Assembly: GCF_900046475.1 (NCBI RefSeq)
Contig: NZ_FCOU01000003.1
Span: 558,122-622,121 of the forward strand
Source: Collinsella ihumii
GTDB taxonomy: Bacteria; Actinomycetota; Coriobacteriia; Coriobacteriales; Coriobacteriaceae
Direction: 5' to 3'
Length of the DNA: 64,000 nt
Shown here: one piece after another, positions 24,849 through 34,076 of the stretch
Layout: every line of letters begins with the position of its first letter
Numbering within the stretch: position 1 is the stretch's first letter
Translations under genes and position numbers: made by a program
The notes under the pieces: generated by a model
What the model was told of the DNA's origin: nothing
The model's database searches: none
What the model saw: the letters and a program-made list of their open reading frames with translations, nothing else

Positions 24849-26018
24849 CTAGAGCTTGATGTCGGGGTCGAGGCTCTGCGCGCTGACGCGCATCTCGGAT
24901 GCGAGCGCGAGGAAGGCCTCGAGGCGGATGCCGTCGATGTCGCCGGCCTGCTGGGCCTCGCGCACGGCGCAGCCCGGTTCATGCGTATGCGTGCAGTCGT
25001 TGAACCGGCACGCGCGAGCCGCCACGACGATCTCGGGGAACGCGCGGGCAAGGCCGCGTTCATGCCCAACCAGCGGAAGGCTGCGCAAGCCGGGCGCATC
25101 GGTCATCACGCCGCAGGGTTCGGGCAGCGCCACCATCACGCGCGCGACGGTGGTATGGCGTCCCGCATCGTCGCGCTCGCGCACCTCGCCCGTAGCCATG
25201 GCCTCGTGCCCGAGCAGCGCGTTGAGCAGCGTCGACTTGCCCGCACCCGATTCGCCCAGGATCATGGCGCAGGTGCCGTGCGGCACGCAGAGACGAATCT
25301 CGTCCAGGCCCGTCCCCTCCATCGAGGACGTGACGATGACCCGCACCTCGGATCCAACAAGACGCCTCGTATCGGCCAAGATGGATGAGAGCTCGTCCGC
25401 GTCGCAGCGATCGGCCTTGGTGAAGACGACCACCGGATCGGCGCCGCAATCGTAGGCGAGCACAAGGGAGCGGGCGATACGATCGCGGACGAGCGCCGAG
25501 GTGTCGCGGGAGGCGCCGAGCGGTTGCACGATGAAGATCGTATCGACGTTGGCGGCGAGCACCTGCCTCTCACCGCGGTTTTTGCCCCGCCAGCGCTCGA
25601 ATGAGGTCCTGCGCGGGAGCACGCGCTCGATCACGCCCATATCGTGGCCGGGGGCCAGCCGAACCGTCACGACGTCGCCGACCGCAGGAAGCAGGCGCTC
25701 CCCCTCGGAGCGCCCCTTGGCGAAGCTCACCGCGTGCTCGGCGCGGAACACGCGCTCTGCGGTCGCGACGAGCGGGAACCCGCGGTCGAGGCGCACGACG
25801 CATCCCATGTGCATCTCGGAGGCCGCCTGCGCATCCGTCGCCGCGAGCGCAGCGCAGAACGACTCGTGCGCGGCCCGCTGCGCATCGTCGATATGCATGT
25901 CGGCGAAGGTGGGCACATCGTGCAACGCATCGACCTGCGGCAGCGTCGCCATCATGGCAGCCGTGTCGACGGGCGTTGCATGCGACCGGCGCTTGCCCTT
26001 TGCCTTGTTCTTGCCCAT
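24849..26018 (-). CDS. rsgA: Ribosome small-subunit-dependent GTPase RsgA
   Basis: A 389-residue circularly permuted GTPase. The order of motifs is G4 (FTKADRCD), then G1 GESGAGKST, then G3 DAPGLRSLP. A C-terminal zinc-binding segment CRFNDCTHTHEPGC carries the expected Cys/His ligands. It helps 30S subunit maturation and late assembly checks. The start MGKNKAKGKRRS has GGAGGGG about 6 nt upstream, and the basic N-terminus is typical. The protein is longer than the E. coli one because of an N-terminal domain. Confidence 0.93.
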   Translation of the reverse strand: MGKNKAKGKRRSHATPVDTAAMMATLPQVDALHDVPTFADMHIDDAQRAAHESFCAALAATDAQAASEMHMGCVVRLDRGFPLVATAERVFRAEHAVSFAKGRSEGERLLPAVGDVVTVRLAPGHDMGVIERVLPRRTSFERWRGKNRGERQVLAANVDTIFIVQPLGASRDTSALVRDRIARSLVLAYDCGADPVVVFTKADRCDADELSSILADTRRLVGSEVRVIVTSSMEGTGLDEIRLCVPHGTCAMILGESGAGKSTLLNALLGHEAMATGEVRERDDAGRHTTVARVMVALPEPCGVMTDAPGLRSLPLVGHERGLARAFPEIVVAARACRFNDCTHTHEPGCAVREAQQAGDIDGIRLEAFLALASEMRVSAQSLDPDIKL

Positions 26019-26568
26019 AGGAGCCCCTCCGCTCGAAAGACGACATCGCCCAGTGTAACGCAAGGGAAGCACTGATTAACTGCGTTCGCGCCGGGCTGCC
26101 GCGCCTACCCATGGGGACGGGCGCGTGAGCATCACTCCTGCCGCCCAGGCACCCATGTGGGCGGACCTATGAGCGTTCCCCGCCTGCTCAGTGGAGCCTC
26201 CACTCACGGTCCGTTGGCGGACGCTTTGATGTGATCGTAGGCTAAACACGCGGACCTGCAGAACGCAAAAAGGCGGGCGGCTTCAGCCTTTTCGCCATGA
26301 AAGGAGGAAAAGTGGCAAAAAAGCTGAGGTCCGCCCGCCTCAGGGGAGAGAAAGCAGGTTCTGGGAGACGCCTTGTCTCGCTGCCTCTATGGTAGGAGCT
26401 TTATCGTGCTTCTTCGTGTCCTTACGGTGTGCACGTGTCCTTGCGGTGTTCTTGATTCCCGTATCCGATCATGGTTCAGACTATAGGCGGGCGACACGCC
26501 CCGTCCCATGGTCTGCAAACCATCTTTATGCACCCGTGGAATGTTCCCTCATGCGACTCAACGGTGTC
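26019..26568. other. 550-nt gap between the MBL hydrolase gene and rsgA
   Basis: No confident gene. It contains the hairpin/terminator at 26266-26340 and a 15-bp near-direct repeat, GTGTCCTT(A/G)CGGTGT, at 26416-26430 and 26435-26449. On the plus strand AAAGGAGGAAAAGTG could start a 27-codon frame (26312-26395), but nothing supports its reality. Confidence 0.5.
26266..26340 (-). terminator. Large imperfect hairpin with T tract after the MBL hydrolase gene
   Basis: AGGCGGGCGG...CAGCC...TTCGCCA (from 26271) pairs imperfectly with TGGCAAAAAAGCTGAGG...CCGCCCGCCT (to 26340). On the minus strand the stem is followed by TTTTTGCG. It probably ends the sugar-diacid transcript. Confidence 0.7.
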
Positions 26569-27429
26569 CTACGCACGCTGAAGCTCCTGCGGACCCGGGT
26601 CGTATTCGCGAATCTGACGCACGCGCTCGCGCAGGAAGTCTCCCCAAACCGTCGTATCCCGATAGGGCTGGCCCTTATCCGTATAGGTTCCCGCGCGATC
26701 CATGATCTCGATCTGGTTGGGGTGGCTCGGCAGCGCGATATCGACCGGAATGTCAGCGATGCGCTCGGCATCGTCGATGAAGCGCGTGCGCAGCGCCGGG
26801 GTGAGGTAGGCGCTTGTCCGGTAATAGTCGTCGTTCATGGTGTTCGCGCCCACGCCGCCATGCATGGCGACGGTATACCGCTCGCCGTTCGCGGGGTTTT
26901 CGACTTCCCAGAAAAACGACGTGCAACCGCAGGTGTGGCCAGGCGTCAGCAGCGTGCGCACCGATATGTCCCCCAGATCGACGGGATGCTCGTCCGAGAA
27001 GTAGCCGTCAACCTCAAACGGCTGCGCATGCAGGCGCGCATCGAGATGCGTCGTCTCCTCGGGGCAGGCGCGCATGAACTCGGTGTCCTCGCGGCTCATG
27101 AGGACCTTGGCACCCGTGAGATGCGCCAGCATGCCGGCCGCGCCGCAATGGTCGACATGCACGTGGGAGATGAGGATGAGCTTGATATCGGAGAGCTGGT
27201 ATCCCAGCTTGTGGACCGAGTCGATCAGCAAAGGACAGGTCTCCGACACCGCCGTGTCGATCAGGATGCATCCCGCGCCCGTATCGATGAGATAGCAGCC
27301 GACCCAGCGCTGACCGGCTACATAGTACGTACGCGGGGCAACCTGGAACGGCTCGACCGCAAGCTCCCATGGACGCTCGGATGCACAGGCGAACACGCCC
27401 GGAATCGGCGGCGTGCAACGAAACGGCAT
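26569..27429 (-). CDS. MBL-fold metallo-hydrolase
   Basis: A 286-residue cytosolic metallo-beta-lactamase-fold hydrolase. Metal ligands are HVHVDHCG near residue 90, GHTCG near 165 and a later MHGG and SHPNQ histidine. The N-terminus resembles subclass-B3-like and lactonase-type hydrolases. It lies 111 nt after garR behind a terminator, so it may be a separate unit or a read-through gene. A lactone intermediate of sugar acids is a plausible substrate, but this is only context. There is no signal peptide, which argues against a secreted beta-lactamase. Confidence 0.75.
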   Translation of the reverse strand: MPFRCTPPIPGVFACASERPWELAVEPFQVAPRTYYVAGQRWVGCYLIDTGAGCILIDTAVSETCPLLIDSVHKLGYQLSDIKLILISHVHVDHCGAAGMLAHLTGAKVLMSREDTEFMRACPEETTHLDARLHAQPFEVDGYFSDEHPVDLGDISVRTLLTPGHTCGCTSFFWEVENPANGERYTVAMHGGVGANTMNDDYYRTSAYLTPALRTRFIDDAERIADIPVDIALPSHPNQIEIMDRAGTYTDKGQPYRDTTVWGDFLRERVRQIREYDPGPQELQRA

Positions 27430-27479
27430 AGGGCCCTCCCCCTCATAAGCAGGCGGAACATGCCGCCTGCTGCCTTAAG

Positions 27480-27512
27480 AAAAAACCGGGCGCCCCGATG
27501 CGGGGCGCCCGG
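27480..27512 (-). terminator. Terminator after the tartronate semialdehyde reductase gene
   Basis: CCGGGCGCCCCG (27486-27497) and CGGGGCGCCCGG (27501-27512) form a 12-bp perfect stem, followed on the minus strand by TTTTTTC. Confidence 0.9.
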
Positions 27513-27540
27513 CAGACGGCAAAGACGTCTTGATCGACAC

Positions 27541-28425
27541 TTAGCCCTGGAGCTTCATGTCGTTGACCATCTCGTACCACTCGGCGATACCGGAGTGGTC
27601 GTCCTTCTCGTGGCCATGAGCCTTGAGGGACTGCATGATCTCCATCGCGAGTGAGGAGAACGGCACGGAGACGTTCACGCCGTGAGAGGTGTCCATGACG
27701 TTCTGCAGGTCCTTGATGTGGAGCTCGATGCGGAAGCCAGGGGTGAAGTCGCCGTCGAAGATCTTCTGGGACTTCTGATCCATGACCGTGGAGCCGGCCA
27801 GACCGGAGCGGATGGCCTGGTAGACGCGGGAAGGATCGACACCGGCCTTCTTGGCGAGGGAGTAGGCCTCGGCGACACCGGCGATGTTGATGGCGACGAT
27901 CATCTGGTTGGCGAGCTTGGTGATGTTACCAGCGCCGACCTCGCCCACGAGGGTGACCGTGGAGGACATGGTCTTGAGCAGGTCCTCGTACTTGGCGAAG
28001 ACCTCCTCCTTGCCGCCGACCATGACGGCGATGGTGCCGTCGATGGCCTTGGGCTCGCCGCCGGAGACGGGGGCGTCCAGGAAGTCGACGCCGATCTCCT
28101 CGAGGCGCTTAGCGAAGTCGCGGCTCGCCAGCGGAGCGATGGAGCTCATGTCGATGACGCACTTGCCAGCGGAAAGACCCTCGGCGATGCCGTTCTCGTT
28201 GAAGAGCGCGGCCTCGACGTGCGGGGAGTTGGGGAGCATGGTGATGATGACGTCGGACTTCTCAGCGACCTCCTTGCCGCTTGCGCAGGCAACGCCGCCG
28301 AGCTCGACGAGGTCGTTCGCGCGCTCGATGTTGAAGTCGAACGCATAGACCGTGTGACCAGCCTTCTGGACGTTGATGGACATGGGCTTGCCCATGATAC
28401 CCAGACCGACAAATCCTACATTCAT
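27541..28425 (-). CDS. garR: 2-hydroxy-3-oxopropionate (tartronate semialdehyde) reductase
   Basis: A 294-residue beta-hydroxyacid dehydrogenase. The NAD(P)-binding N-terminus is VGFVGLGIMGKPMSINVQKAG; the substrate signature FLDAPVSGGEPKA and the catalytic-lysine region GNITKLANQMIVA follow. It reduces tartronate semialdehyde to D-glycerate. Its place next to glycerate kinase and a sugar-acid aldolase supports this over the related 3-hydroxyisobutyrate dehydrogenase. AAAGGA precedes the ATG. Confidence 0.88.
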   Translation of the reverse strand: MNVGFVGLGIMGKPMSINVQKAGHTVYAFDFNIERANDLVELGGVACASGKEVAEKSDVIITMLPNSPHVEAALFNENGIAEGLSAGKCVIDMSSIAPLASRDFAKRLEEIGVDFLDAPVSGGEPKAIDGTIAVMVGGKEEVFAKYEDLLKTMSSTVTLVGEVGAGNITKLANQMIVAINIAGVAEAYSLAKKAGVDPSRVYQAIRSGLAGSTVMDQKSQKIFDGDFTPGFRIELHIKDLQNVMDTSHGVNVSVPFSSLAMEIMQSLKAHGHEKDDHSGIAEWYEMVNDMKLQG

Positions 28426-28524
28426 ACTGCTGTCCTTTCTTTTCATTACAACAGCCTGCCTATGTTCACGCCCGCAAAACGCGGGCGGGAACCCCAAAGG
28501 GATTCAGAGAGCCTGCAGCACCCG

Positions 28525-29718
28525 TTATGCTGCAGAAAAGATCGCGGACGCTTCCTGGGACTCGTGCTCGGCGCGGAGTTTGGATCCCAGCAGCAGCGCG
28601 CGAATGGCGTTCTCGCCCGCAATCGGCACGAGCGTATCGGCGTGCGCGATGCTCTCGGCGAGCGTGATCGGGCCCGTGGCGATGGAGAGCACCAGGTCGA
28701 TGCCCTCGTCATATACGGTACCCAAATCGTCGGCACGTCCGCCGACGACCGCGACCACCGGGATGCCGTGGCGCTTGGCGCGCTTGGCCACACCTATGGG
28801 TGCCTTGCCAAACGCCGATTGGGAGTCCATGCGGCCCTCGCCCGTGATCACCAAATCAACACCGTCCATAGCGTCCTCGAGCCCGATGAGATCGAGCAGC
28901 GTCTCGATGCCGCGCTGGATGCGCGCTCCGCAGAACGCGACGAGCGCCGCCCCGAGGCCGCCGGCAGCGCCCGAACCGGGCACCGCGTCAACCGCACGGC
29001 CGACCGTGGCGTTCATGATCTCGGCATAGCGGGCCATCCACGCATCGAAGTGAGTCGTCTGATCGGCGGGGATGCCCTTCTGCGGACCGAACACGCACAC
29101 GGCGCCATCCGGGCCCGTCAGCGGGCTCGTCACGTCCGTCAGGGCGATGACCTCGACGCCGTCGAGCTTATCGGTCATCTGGGAGCAATCGATCGACGCG
29201 AGCTCGCCCAGCCCGACCAGACCGCAAGGAATGTCCTCGCCGTCCGCGTTCAAAAAGCGAATGCCGAGCGCCTTGGCCATGCCGGCGCCGCCGTCGCTTG
29301 TAGCCGAACCGCCCAAACCGATATAGATACGCTTGGCTCCATGGTCGATGGCATCCAGCATGACCTGCCCGACGCCCCAAGTGGAAGCGCGCAGGGCGTT
29401 GTCGCTGTTCTGCTCGATGAGCGTGATACCGCTCGCCTCAGCCATCTCCAGAATCGCGGTGTCCTCGCCGATGAAGCCGTAGTGGGCGCACACGGTGTCG
29501 CCCAGCGGTCCGGAGACCTCGACCTCGCGCATCTCGCCGCCCACGCCGGAGACGATGGCCTCGACCGTGCCCTCGCCGCCGTCGGCGATGGCGAACTTGC
29601 GGACCTCGCAGTCGGGAACGACGCGATGGATGCCCTGCTCGAGCAGATCGGCGATGCCGAGGCTCGAAACGGATCCCTTGAACGAGTCAGACGCGATCAG
29701 AACGGATAGCTTGTCCAT
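28525..29718 (-). CDS. glxK: Glycerate 2-kinase
   Basis: A 397-residue type-I (GarK/GlxK) glycerate kinase that phosphorylates D-glycerate, giving 2-phosphoglycerate for glycolysis. Signatures are ASDSFKGSVSS at the N-terminus, IGLGGSATSDGGAGMAKALG near residue 135 and VPGSGAAGGLGAAL near 270. The start is preceded by GAGAGGAGG. It is the last carbon-to-glycolysis step of this regulon. Confidence 0.93.
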   Translation of the reverse strand: MDKLSVLIASDSFKGSVSSLGIADLLEQGIHRVVPDCEVRKFAIADGGEGTVEAIVSGVGGEMREVEVSGPLGDTVCAHYGFIGEDTAILEMAEASGITLIEQNSDNALRASTWGVGQVMLDAIDHGAKRIYIGLGGSATSDGGAGMAKALGIRFLNADGEDIPCGLVGLGELASIDCSQMTDKLDGVEVIALTDVTSPLTGPDGAVCVFGPQKGIPADQTTHFDAWMARYAEIMNATVGRAVDAVPGSGAAGGLGAALVAFCGARIQRGIETLLDLIGLEDAMDGVDLVITGEGRMDSQSAFGKAPIGVAKRAKRHGIPVVAVVGGRADDLGTVYDEGIDLVLSIATGPITLAESIAHADTLVPIAGENAIRALLLGSKLRAEHESQEASAIFSAA

Positions 29719-29788
29719 GGAAACCTCCTCTCGAAAGTTGAAGCTGTGCTTGAGCCTATGTACCGGCCAAAGCGGCCGCAGGAACATC

Positions 29789-29830
29789 AAAATGCGCGGG
29801 GCGCCATATAGGCAGGGACACGCCCCGCGC
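29789..29830 (-). terminator. Hairpin between the aldolase gene and glycerate kinase
   Basis: GCGCGGGGCG (29794-29803) and CGCCCCGCGC (29821-29830) form a stem with a 17-nt loop, followed on the minus strand by CATTTTGATG. A second stem, GCCGGTCGCC/GGCGACCGGC (29842-29864), precedes it. Together they may attenuate transcription into glxK-garR. Confidence 0.65.
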
Positions 29831-29880
29831 TAGATGAGGAAGGCCGGTCGCCCAAGGCGACCGGCAAGGAAAAGGGGGAG

Positions 29881-30798
29881 CTAGTCGAGGTAGCCACCGG
29901 CGCGCATGGCCGCCTTCATGCCCTCGAGCACAGCGCCGTCGGCGGGCTCGGTGGGCAGCACGGACGGACCGGCGTTCATGCCCATGAGGTTGGCCATGTC
30001 CTTGGTGGCAGCCGGGAAGCTGGCGGCGTCCTGGGACAGACGGATCGGGTTGAGCTTGGTCTGGTTCTCAAGGGCGCCCTTGTAGTCGCCCTCCACGAAC
30101 TTGTCGTAGATGCCGCAGACCAGCTCGGGGTACATGTTGGACGTGGAGCACACCGCGCCCACGGCGCCGCAGCACAGAGCCGGGAACACGACGGTGTCCT
30201 TGCCGGCGAAGACAGCGAAGTCGATGTCGTCGGTCAGGCGGATGAGCTCCTGGAGGTTCGTGATGTCGCCCGAGGAGTCCTTGATGCCCACGATGTTCTC
30301 GCAGTCATGCGCGATGCGGGAGATGGTGTTGCGCGTCATGGCGTAACCGGCGCGACCGGGGTTGCTGTAGATGAGCACCATCGTGTCGGGGATGGCGTCG
30401 GCAACCGCCTTGAAGTGGTGGTAGTTGGCCTCCTCGGTGGGATGGATGAACATCGGGGTGAGCACGGAGACCGCGTCGACGTTCAGCTCGGCGGCGCGCT
30501 TGGCGAGCGCGACGGCCTTGGAGGTGCGGATGTGGCCGACACCGAAGAACACCGGCACGCGACCGGCGGCGCGCTCGACGATGGCGCGGGTGGCCTCGAT
30601 CATCTCGTCGTCGTCGAACATGTAGAACTCGGAGTTGGATCCGAACGCCAGGATGCCGTCGACACCGTGCTCGATGACGTAGTCGACCTGATCGCACAGG
30701 CGCGCGATATCGATCTTGCCGTCATAGGCATCGGTAACCGGGGTGATGATGGGGACGACGATGCCCTTAAGGCGCTCGACATCGAACTTACTTGCCAT
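29881..30798 (-). CDS. DapA-family aldolase/dehydratase for a 5-keto-4-deoxy sugar diacid
   Basis: A 305-residue class I aldolase of the dihydrodipicolinate synthase family. The Schiff-base lysine is in GIKDSSGD; the catalytic tyrosine is in LIYSNPGRAGYAM. The N-terminal GIVVPIITPVTDAYDGKID is typical. Between glucarate dehydratases and garR/glxK it most likely handles 5-keto-4-deoxy-D-glucarate. Two reactions are possible: retro-aldol cleavage to pyruvate and tartronate semialdehyde (fits the neighbours), or dehydration/decarboxylation to alpha-ketoglutarate semialdehyde (KdgD type). GGAG precedes the chosen ATG. Confidence 0.82.
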   Translation of the reverse strand: MASKFDVERLKGIVVPIITPVTDAYDGKIDIARLCDQVDYVIEHGVDGILAFGSNSEFYMFDDDEMIEATRAIVERAAGRVPVFFGVGHIRTSKAVALAKRAAELNVDAVSVLTPMFIHPTEEANYHHFKAVADAIPDTMVLIYSNPGRAGYAMTRNTISRIAHDCENIVGIKDSSGDITNLQELIRLTDDIDFAVFAGKDTVVFPALCCGAVGAVCSTSNMYPELVCGIYDKFVEGDYKGALENQTKLNPIRLSQDAASFPAATKDMANLMGMNAGPSVLPTEPADGAVLEGMKAAMRAGGYLD

Positions 30799-30978
30799 TC
30801 GTGCTCCAATCTCGGGCACTTACCGAAAAAATGACGGTTCGTGCTTGACACATCTAGTTATATGGGATATTCGCCTCCCGAACTATGGTATACGCGACGA
30901 GAGGCACAGGGCGCCGGCACCGGAACCGTGTTCCGCGTACCAGTTTGGCGCGCCGCGCGGCGCCGGCGCCCCGAGCGG

Positions 30979-32304
30979 CTAGCGAACCAGGCAGGGGCGC
31001 TTGCCGTCGAACTTCCAGCCGGGGATGAGGTACTGCATGGCGATGGCGTCGTTGCGCGTACCGAGGTCATTCTCGACGTAGAGCTGATGCGCCTTCTCGA
31101 GCGCGTCGCGATCGATCTCGATGCCGAGGCCGGGCACGTCGTAGGGCACCGCGATCTCGCCGCCCTCGATCTTGGGCGGGTTCTTGGTGAGGAACTGGCC
31201 GTCCTGCCAGATCCAGTGCGTATCGCAGGCGTTGTAGAAGCCGGGCGCGGCGGCGGCGCAGTGGGCGACCATCGCGAGCGAGATGTCGAAGTGGTTGTTG
31301 GAGTGGACGCCCCAGGTGAGGTCCATGTCGTGGCAGAGCTGCGCGACGCGGGCAGCGCCCTGCATGGTCCAGAAGTGCGGGTCGGCCAGCGGGATGGACA
31401 CGGAGTCGAGACGGATGGCGGCCTTCATCTCGCGCCAGTCGGTCGCGACCATGTTGGTCGCGGTGGGCAGGCCGGTCAGACGATGGAACTCGGCCATGGT
31501 CTCACGCGCGGAGAAGCGGCCTTCCGCACCGCAGGGATCCTCGCAGTAGGTCAGGATGCCGACCATGTCCTTGCAGTTCTCGACGGCCTCGGCGAGCGAC
31601 CAGGCGCCGTTGGGGTCGAGGTCGATGCGGGCGTTCGGGAACTCCTTCTTGAGGGCGCGGATGGCCTCGAGCTCCTCGGGGCAGGAGAAGACGCCGCCCT
31701 TGAGCTTCCAGTCCTTGAAGCCGTAGCGCTCGTAGGCTGCCTTGGCGAGCTCGACGATGGCCTCGGGCGTGAGGGCCTCGTCGCGGCGGATGCGGCCCCA
31801 GGCGTCGGAATCGTCGTCGTCATGGATGTAGGGCAGGTCGGTCTTGTTGCGGTCGCCCACATAGAACAGGTAGCCGAGGAAGCGCACGGAGTCGCGGACC
31901 TGGCCGTCGCCGAGCAGGGAGGCCACGGGCACGTTCAGGTGCTTGCCGAGGATGTCGAGCAGCGCGGTCTCGATGGCGGTCTGGACGTGCACGGTGGTGC
32001 GCAGGTCGAACGTCTGGTCACCGCGTCCGCCGGCGTCGAGCGAGGCGTACTTGTCGTGGATGGACTTGACGATGTTCTTGTACTGACCGATGGGCTGGCC
32101 GATGACCAGGTCGTCGATCTCGTTCAGGACCTCGGTGATCTTGGTGGAGCCGGGGACCTCGGAGATACCCTCGACACCCTCGGAGTCGGTCAGGATCACG
32201 ATGTTGCGCGTGAAGTACGGACCATGGGCGCCAGAGAGGTTCAGCAGCATGCTGTCGTAGCCGGCAACGGGATAGACTTCGATTTTCTCAATTGTGGGTA
32301 CCAT
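30979..32304 (-). CDS. gudD: Glucarate dehydratase (enolase superfamily), copy 1
   Basis: A 441-residue enolase-superfamily enzyme that dehydrates D-glucarate (and often L-idarate) to 5-keto-4-deoxyglucarate. Visible catalytic elements: KLKGGVF (K-x-K base), DLDPNGAW and YCEDPCG metal ligands, NMVATDW, and the His in [21 protein letters not shown] precedes the ATG. It is closely paralogous to the next upstream gene, with about 298 nt between them. Mg2+ is expected as cofactor. Confidence 0.93.
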   Translation of the reverse strand: MVPTIEKIEVYPVAGYDSMLLNLSGAHGPYFTRNIVILTDSEGVEGISEVPGSTKITEVLNEIDDLVIGQPIGQYKNIVKSIHDKYASLDAGGRGDQTFDLRTTVHVQTAIETALLDILGKHLNVPVASLLGDGQVRDSVRFLGYLFYVGDRNKTDLPYIHDDDDSDAWGRIRRDEALTPEAIVELAKAAYERYGFKDWKLKGGVFSCPEELEAIRALKKEFPNARIDLDPNGAWSLAEAVENCKDMVGILTYCEDPCGAEGRFSARETMAEFHRLTGLPTATNMVATDWREMKAAIRLDSVSIPLADPHFWTMQGAARVAQLCHDMDLTWGVHSNNHFDISLAMVAHCAAAAPGFYNACDTHWIWQDGQFLTKNPPKIEGGEIAVPYDVPGLGIEIDRDALEKAHQLYVENDLGTRNDAIAMQYLIPGWKFDGKRPCLVR

Positions 32305-32602
32305 AAGGACTCCTCCTGTTCGGCGACCGGGATCACTGCCGGTCGAGATGATGGTTCTAAATCTACCGTCCTGGTGCAGGCGCTCCCATATTCGATAGGA
32401 CATAAGCCGCAGATGCAGCGCGACACAAGATGTTCTGCGTACTATTCTAGCAGGTCATCAGGGGTAAAATTGCCCATCGGGAGCGGGCGCGACACGTCTT
32501 TGGGAACAGAGGCGGGACCGTTCGCGGAAAAATGCGGCCCCTCCCCGATTGGGTCGCCCCGCGCCGCCTGGACGACGCGGGACGACCGTTTCCGCATGCG
32601 TG

Positions 32603-33946
32603 CTAGCGCACCATGGCCGGACGATGCGGGTCGTAGGTCCAGCCGGGGATGAGCGCGTTCATGCCGCGCGCGTCATCGCGCGTGCCGCAGCCGTTGTCCA
32701 CATAGAGCTTGTGGGCGGCGTCCAGCTTGGCGCGGTCGAGATCGATGCCCAGGCCGATGCTGTCGCGCGGCACCGTGAGGCAGCCGTCGTGGAACTGCGG
32801 GGCCGTCTTGCCCAGATGCTGGCCGTCCTGCCACATGTAATGCGTATCGCAGGCGTTCACGAAGCCAGGCGCCGCGGCGGCAGCGTGCGCGACCATCATG
32901 AGCGAGATGTCGAAGTGGTTGTTGGAGTGGACGCCCCAGGTGAGGTCCATCTCATGGCAGAGCTGCGCCACGCGCACGCATCCCTGCATGGTCCAGAAGT
33001 GCGGGTCTGCCAGCGGGATCGTGACGGAGTCCAGGCGGATGGCCGCCTTCATCTCGCGCCAGTCGGTGTCGATCATGTTGGTGGCCGTGGGCAGGCCCGT
33101 CTGACGATGGAACTCGGCCATGGTCTCGCGACCGGAGAAGCGGCCTTCCGCACCGCAGGGATCCTCGCAGTAGGTCAGCACGCCCACCAGGTCGCGGCAG
33201 ACCTCGACGGACTCGGCGAGCGACCAGGCGCCGTTGGGGTCGATGGTGATGCGGGCCTCGGGGAAGCGCTCCTTCAGGGCGCGGATGGCGCGGATCTCCT
33301 CGCGCGCAGGGAACACGCCGCCCTTGAGCTTGAAGTCATGGAACCCGAAGCGCTCGGCTGCAGCCTCGGCCTGGTGCACGATGGCCTCGGGCGTGAGCGC
33401 CGGGTCGCGGCGGATGCGGCCCCACTCGTCGGAGTCGTCATCGTCGTGCAGGTACGGGCCGCCCACGACGTTGCGGTCTGCGACATAGAACAGGTATCCG
33501 AGGAAGCGCACGTCCTCGCGCACCTGGCCGTCACCGAGCAGCGCGGCGACGGGCACCTCGAGATGCTTGGCCAACAGATCGAGCATCGGGGTCTCGATGC
33601 CGGTGATGACGTTGGTGACCTTGGAGAAGATCTGGGCGTGCGCCGTCTGGGCCCCGCCGGCGGCGGCAGCGGCGGCCATGTTGGCGCTCAGGAACTCCTG
33701 GGCCTCGAGCAGCGTCTGCTTGAAGCGGCCGAGTGGCTTGCCCTCGACAAGCGGGATCAGGCTCTCGAGACGCTTAGTGATCACCTCGCCGCCGGGGACC
33801 TCGCCCACGCCGGTGTAGCCGGCCGAGTCGGTCAGCACCACGATGTTGCGCGTGAAGAACGGCTCGTGCACGCCGGCGAGGTTCAGAAGCGGGCTGTCAT
33901 AGCCTGCGACCGGCACGACCTCCATTCGTTCGATCTTGACGTCCAT
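32603..33946 (-). CDS. gudD: Glucarate dehydratase (enolase superfamily), copy 2
   Basis: A 447-residue paralogue of the 30979-32304 enzyme with the same catalytic set ([44 protein letters not shown]). It differs mainly in residues 40-120, where it has an Ala-rich insertion (SANMAAAAAAGGAQTA) in the capping region that sets substrate specificity. The two copies may therefore prefer different diacids or epimers, or one may be a GudX-like accessory form. Confidence 0.9.
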   Translation of the reverse strand: MDVKIERMEVVPVAGYDSPLLNLAGVHEPFFTRNIVVLTDSAGYTGVGEVPGGEVITKRLESLIPLVEGKPLGRFKQTLLEAQEFLSANMAAAAAAGGAQTAHAQIFSKVTNVITGIETPMLDLLAKHLEVPVAALLGDGQVREDVRFLGYLFYVADRNVVGGPYLHDDDDSDEWGRIRRDPALTPEAIVHQAEAAAERFGFHDFKLKGGVFPAREEIRAIRALKERFPEARITIDPNGAWSLAESVEVCRDLVGVLTYCEDPCGAEGRFSGRETMAEFHRQTGLPTATNMIDTDWREMKAAIRLDSVTIPLADPHFWTMQGCVRVAQLCHEMDLTWGVHSNNHFDISLMMVAHAAAAAPGFVNACDTHYMWQDGQHLGKTAPQFHDGCLTVPRDSIGLGIDLDRAKLDAAHKLYVDNGCGTRDDARGMNALIPGWTYDPHRPAMVR

Positions 33947-34016
33947 GCGATACTCCTTTCCTTGCAGAAGGACCCGGCGCGGCCAAACACCCTCCCGCGC
34001 CCGCCTTCCGCGAAAC

Positions 34017-34055
34017 AAAAAGGGCCCGATCTCGATGACTCGAAACCGGACCCTC
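34017..34055 (-). terminator. Terminator/attenuator after the permease gene
   Basis: On the minus strand GGGTCCGGTTTCGAG pairs imperfectly with CTCGATCGGGCCC-like sequence across a TCAT loop (CGAGATCGGGCCC), followed by TTTTTG. It sits between the permease and the second glucarate dehydratase. Confidence 0.7.
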
Positions 34056-34076
34056 CCAACTCATGTCGATGGTTGA

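Noticed and set aside
26312..26395. A 27-codon plus-strand frame behind a strong AAAGGAGG
   Set aside because: It lies inside a terminator-type hairpin; the ribosome-site match is probably the stem sequence itself. No further evidence.
26073..26568. Possible small RNA (RNase P, tmRNA, SRP or 6S RNA)
   Set aside because: None of the conserved blocks of these RNAs was found.
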